Shown one piece after another: positions 3,735 through 6,016 of a stretch of 6,016 nt of DNA. The stretch covers positions 1 to 6,016 of the forward strand of contig JBBTYK010000011.1 of assembly GCA_038061815.1 (NCBI GenBank), in the 5' to 3' direction. Numbering within the stretch: the stretch's first letter is position 1; every line of letters begins with the position of its first letter. Origin of the DNA: JBBTXJ01 sp038061815. GTDB lineage: Bacteria; Patescibacteriota; Patescibacteriia; Magasanikbacterales; JBBTXJ01. The notes beneath the pieces were generated by a model. That model was not told the origin of the DNA. It was given only the letters and a program-made list of their open reading frames with translations, and ran no database searches. The position numbers were made by a program, and so were the translations under genes.

Positions 3735-6016
3735 TTCTTTTTTGAAGGCGCAGGTTTTGCTGCTGCATTTTATCGTGTCTTTTGCGCCGTACACAAGCAG
3801 ACTTTTACAAAGGGGACACTGTTCGCCCGTTGGTTTTGACCATAGCGCAAACGTGCACGCGGGATAGCGGTTGCAACTGTAGAAATTTCTGCCGCGCTTT
3901 GAGCGCTTCTCCACGATTTCTCCTTCGTTGCATGCCGGGCATTTCACGCCGGTTTTTCGCTCAACGTGTTTGATGTTCCGGCAATCCGGATAGCCGGTGC
4001 AGCCGAGGAATGGCCCGAATTTGCCGTGTTTTATCGCCATCGGCTTGCCGCATTTGTCGCATACTTCATTGGCGAGTTCGGGCGGCGTTTCTTCTTTTTC
4101 GCCGTTGCCGTTCAGATTTTTTGTGTTTTTGCATTCGGGGAATCCGGTGCACGCGAGAAATTTTCCATACCGTCCGATTTTAATCACCATCGGCTTGCCG
4201 CATTTGTCGCAGATTTCGTCGGTTTTTTCTTCCGTGATTTCTTTTTTGTTTATGTCCTGCATTTTTTCGTCCAACAATTTTTTGAATGGATGGTAAAATG
4301 CGCGAATCATCGGCACCCATTCCGTTTTGTCTTCTTCAATGCTGTCCAGCGCTTTTTCCATCTGCGCGGTGAAGTTGTAATCCACAATGTTCGGAAAATG
4401 TTCCACCAGCAAATCATTCACCACGAACGCGATGTCGGTTGGCTGCAGCCGTTTTTGTTCATCGCGCGCGACATAGCGGCGCGTTTCAATGGTGTGAATG
4501 GTGGGCGCGTACGTTGATGGCCGGCCGATGCCGAGCTTTTCCATTATCTTTACGAGCGTCGCATCGGAATAACGCGCCGGCGGTTCAGTGAAATGCTGTT
4601 CCGGTTTTAGCGCGGAACAATCAATAGGTTCACCATCTTTCAGTTTTGGCAATTCATTTTCTTTGATTTGCTGCGGATATAATTTCAACNNNNNNNNNNT
4701 GCCGAGTTTCTCCAATATCTTAACGAGTGTGGCGTCAGAATAGCGCGCCGACGGTTCGGTGAAATGCTGGATTGGCTTGAGTTCGTCGCACGTTACCGCC
4801 TGCCCCTTGGCGAGGGCGGGGAGCGCGTTTTCCTGCACCTTTTGCGGATAGAGTTTCAGCCATCCGTCAAACGTGATTGTCTGGCCCGTTGCACGAAAGA
4901 TGTATTGTTTTGCTGCGACATCAACCGTGGTGGCATCCAGCTGCGCCGTTGCCATTTGCGTTGCAAGCGCGCGGCGCCAGATGAGATTATACAATTTATA
5001 TTGTTGCGGCGTGAGATGCGTTTTTATGGAGTCCGGCGCGCGCGCTACATCCGTGGGGCGTATTGCCTCATGCGCCTCCTGCGCCCCCTTTGCTTTTTTG
5101 AGGAATCGGCGCGGTTGCGCAAGCGCATAGCGTTCACCGAACGTGTTGAGAATATGCTCGCGCGCTTCGCCTAAAAATTTGTCGGACAGATTGGTTGAAT
5201 CGGTGCGCATGTACGTGATGAGACCCGTGTGGCCTTCGCCGCCGAGTTCCACGCCTTCGTACAGCTGTTGCGCGATACGCATGGTTTGCGCCGAACTCAT
5301 GCCGAGTTTTTGGTTGGCGTCTTGTTGCAAGGTGGACGTGCGATGCGGCGCCGGCGGTTCTTTGGCGGTTGCCTTTTGTTCAATGGCGGCAACGGCGTAT
5401 GTCGCGCCCGTGAGCTCGTTTAGCATCTCGTCGGCTTGTTTTTTTGTTTTGACGGCGAGTTTTTCAAGCGGCGCTCCGTTCACGCTGTGCAGCGAGCCCG
5501 GAAACGTCACGCCTGCCGCGTCAAACAGCGCTTCAATCGTCCAGTATTCTTCCTGTTTGAATTGCTGCCGTTCGCGTTCTCGTTCCACGATGAGCCGCAC
5601 CGCCACGGATTGCACGCGGCCGGCGGACAGTCCGCGCGCCACTTTTTTCCACAGGAGCGGAGAGAGTTCGTAGCCCACCAAACGGTCAAGCACGCGCCGC
5701 GCCTGTTGCGCATCAACGAGGTCCATATCCAAATGGCGCGGATGCGCGAGCGCTTCGTCAAGGGCGTGTTTGGTGATTTCGTGAAACACGATTCGTTTTA
5801 TTTTCGCCGGGTCAAGATTCAAGATTTCCGCCAAGTGCCACGAGATGGCTTCGCCTTCGCGGTCCTCATCAGTGGCGAACACCACCGCGTCTGCTTTTTT
5901 GGTTTTTTCTTTCAGCTCTTTGACCACGCTCGCTTTTTCGCGCGGAACGATGTATTCGGGCGTAAACGAATCATCCTCAAGATTGATGCCCATGCGCGAT
6001 GCGGGCAAATCGCGCA
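3732..6016 (-). CDS. topA: DNA topoisomerase I (type IA), N-terminus outside window, internal assembly gap
   Basis: This type IA topoisomerase relaxes negative supercoils by single-strand passage. Translation enters from the right edge with RDLPASRMGI, so roughly 35-40 N-terminal residues, including the first TOPRIM strand and its glutamate, are missing; the TTG at 6008 is not the real start. Numbering residues from 6008, the TOPRIM acidic motif TDEDREGE is at 46-53 and the catalytic tyrosine is Y266 in GLITYMRTDS. ARYSDATLVK and GIGRPSTYAPT (493-503) are core motifs. Four C-terminal four-cysteine zinc ribbons follow: C600/603/620/626, C650/653/670/676, C690/693/712/718 and C731/734/748/753. 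Residues 384-436 and 441-493 are two diverged copies of a normally single segment, separated by four unknown residues at the N run. The protein as written is probably chimeric. The stop codon TAG overlaps the end of the palindromic element. Confidence 0.95.
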   Translation of the reverse strand, partial: RDLPASRMGINLEDDSFTPEYIVPREKASVVKELKEKTKKADAVVFATDEDREGEAISWHLAEILNLDPAKIKRIVFHEITKHALDEALAHPRHLDMDLVDAQQARRVLDRLVGYELSPLLWKKVARGLSAGRVQSVAVRLIVERERERQQFKQEEYWTIEALFDAAGVTFPGSLHSVNGAPLEKLAVKTKKQADEMLNELTGATYAVAAIEQKATAKEPPAPHRTSTLQQDANQKLGMSSAQTMRIAQQLYEGVELGGEGHTGLITYMRTDSTNLSDKFLGEAREHILNTFGERYALAQPRRFLKKAKGAQEAHEAIRPTDVARAPDSIKTHLTPQQYKLYNLIWRRALATQMATAQLDATTVDVAAKQYIFRATGQTITFDGWLKLYPQKVQENALPALAKGQAVTCDELKPIQHFTEPSARYSDATLVKILEKLGXXXXLKLYPQQIKENELPKLKDGEPIDCSALKPEQHFTEPPARYSDATLVKIMEKLGIGRPSTYAPTIHTIETRRYVARDEQKRLQPTDIAFVVNDLLVEHFPNIVDYNFTAQMEKALDSIEEDKTEWVPMIRAFYHPFKKLLDEKMQDINKKEITEEKTDEICDKCGKPMVIKIGRYGKFLACTGFPECKNTKNLNGNGEKEETPPELANEVCDKCGKPMAIKHGKFGPFLGCTGYPDCRNIKHVERKTGVKCPACNEGEIVEKRSKRGRNFYSCNRYPACTFALWSKPTGEQCPLCKSLLVYGAKDTIKCSSKTCAFKKE
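4529..4689 (-). repeat. topA duplicated segment, copy B (left of gap)
   Basis: These 161 bp align without gaps to 4700-4860. Hand comparison gives 57 differences (about 65% identity), and the encoded 53 residues share 37. GC is about 44%. The copy ends at the N gap with the last base of a codon that would be Trp (TGG) in the other copy. Confidence 0.9.
4690..4699. other. Assembly gap of ten N
   Basis: Ten undetermined bases interrupt topA. The exact round number suggests a scaffolding placeholder rather than a measured distance. The frame stays open across it with four unknown residues, but one placeholder in three would do that by chance. Confidence 0.95.
4700..4860 (-). repeat. topA duplicated segment, copy A (right of gap)
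   Basis: This is the partner of 4529-4689, with the same length and boundaries. GC is about 57%, clearly higher than copy B. At its gap-side end the last known base is A, matching the first base of the Ile that follows EKLG in ordinary TopA (the IGRPSTY motif). Confidence 0.9.

Noticed and set aside
3469..3768. Minus-strand frame ending in NGNPNANGDIWALPEPRV, faintly like the start of Cas7-type proteins
   Set aside because: The resemblance is a few residues only. The frame crosses a terminator and the palindrome, overlaps topA in another frame, and no cas gene or CRISPR array is nearby.
3651..3839. Possible 62-residue plus-strand gene starting at ATG 3651 after an AGGAGG motif
   Set aside because: The ribosome-binding-like motif and start lie in the apex of the palindrome, and the frame then runs antisense through the conserved zinc-ribbon end of topA. 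The peptide resembles no known protein and is best explained as chance.
5774..5789. CGTGAAACA, an exact parS right half-site
   Set aside because: The left half is absent and the bases are accounted for by the conserved TopA codons of the VFHEIT motif.

Overview
The window carries four conserved housekeeping genes of bacterial type, one tRNA and an unusually structured 426-bp intergenic region. From left to right: a tRNA-Leu(CAA) on the minus strand, cut by the window edge; parA and parB as a plus-strand partition pair; a RelA/SpoT-type (p)ppGpp enzyme on the minus strand, convergent with parB; a gene-free stretch (3306-3731); and topA (DNA topoisomerase I) on the minus strand, running off the right edge.

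The organism is a bacterium with a moderate GC content of roughly 50-55%. A short 494-residue Rel without the usual C-terminal ACT region, very compact spacing, few Shine-Dalgarno sequences and extended -10 promoters would suit a streamlined genome such as a Patescibacteria/CPR member. That placement is an inference; nothing in the window proves it. The run of ten N shows it is a scaffolded, probably metagenomic, assembly.

The genes serve core cell processes. ParA and ParB segregate the chromosome, Rel makes and degrades the stringent-response alarmone, and TopA relaxes negative supercoils. Transcription is organised as divergent pairs with overlapping promoters (tRNA-Leu/parA, and rel with a candidate plus-strand RNA) and convergent pairs (parB/rel, and topA with a second candidate RNA).

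The most interesting part is 3306-3734. It holds two strong inverted repeats that look like bidirectional terminators, two candidate small structured RNAs on the plus strand, and a 162-bp near-perfect palindrome (3573-3734). The palindrome has 19-bp perfect terminal inverted repeats and a TA at each end. It sits exactly on the topA stop codon, and removing it with one TA restores a TAA stop followed two bases later by the terminator. This is the signature expected of a miniature inverted-repeat element inserted at TA.

The second oddity is inside topA. A 161-bp segment appears twice, once on each side of the N gap. The copies align without gaps at about 65% nucleotide identity (57 differences counted by hand) and differ in GC (about 44% versus 57%). 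The scaffold may therefore join two different topA sequences, and the TopA reading frame as given should not be taken as one intact protein.
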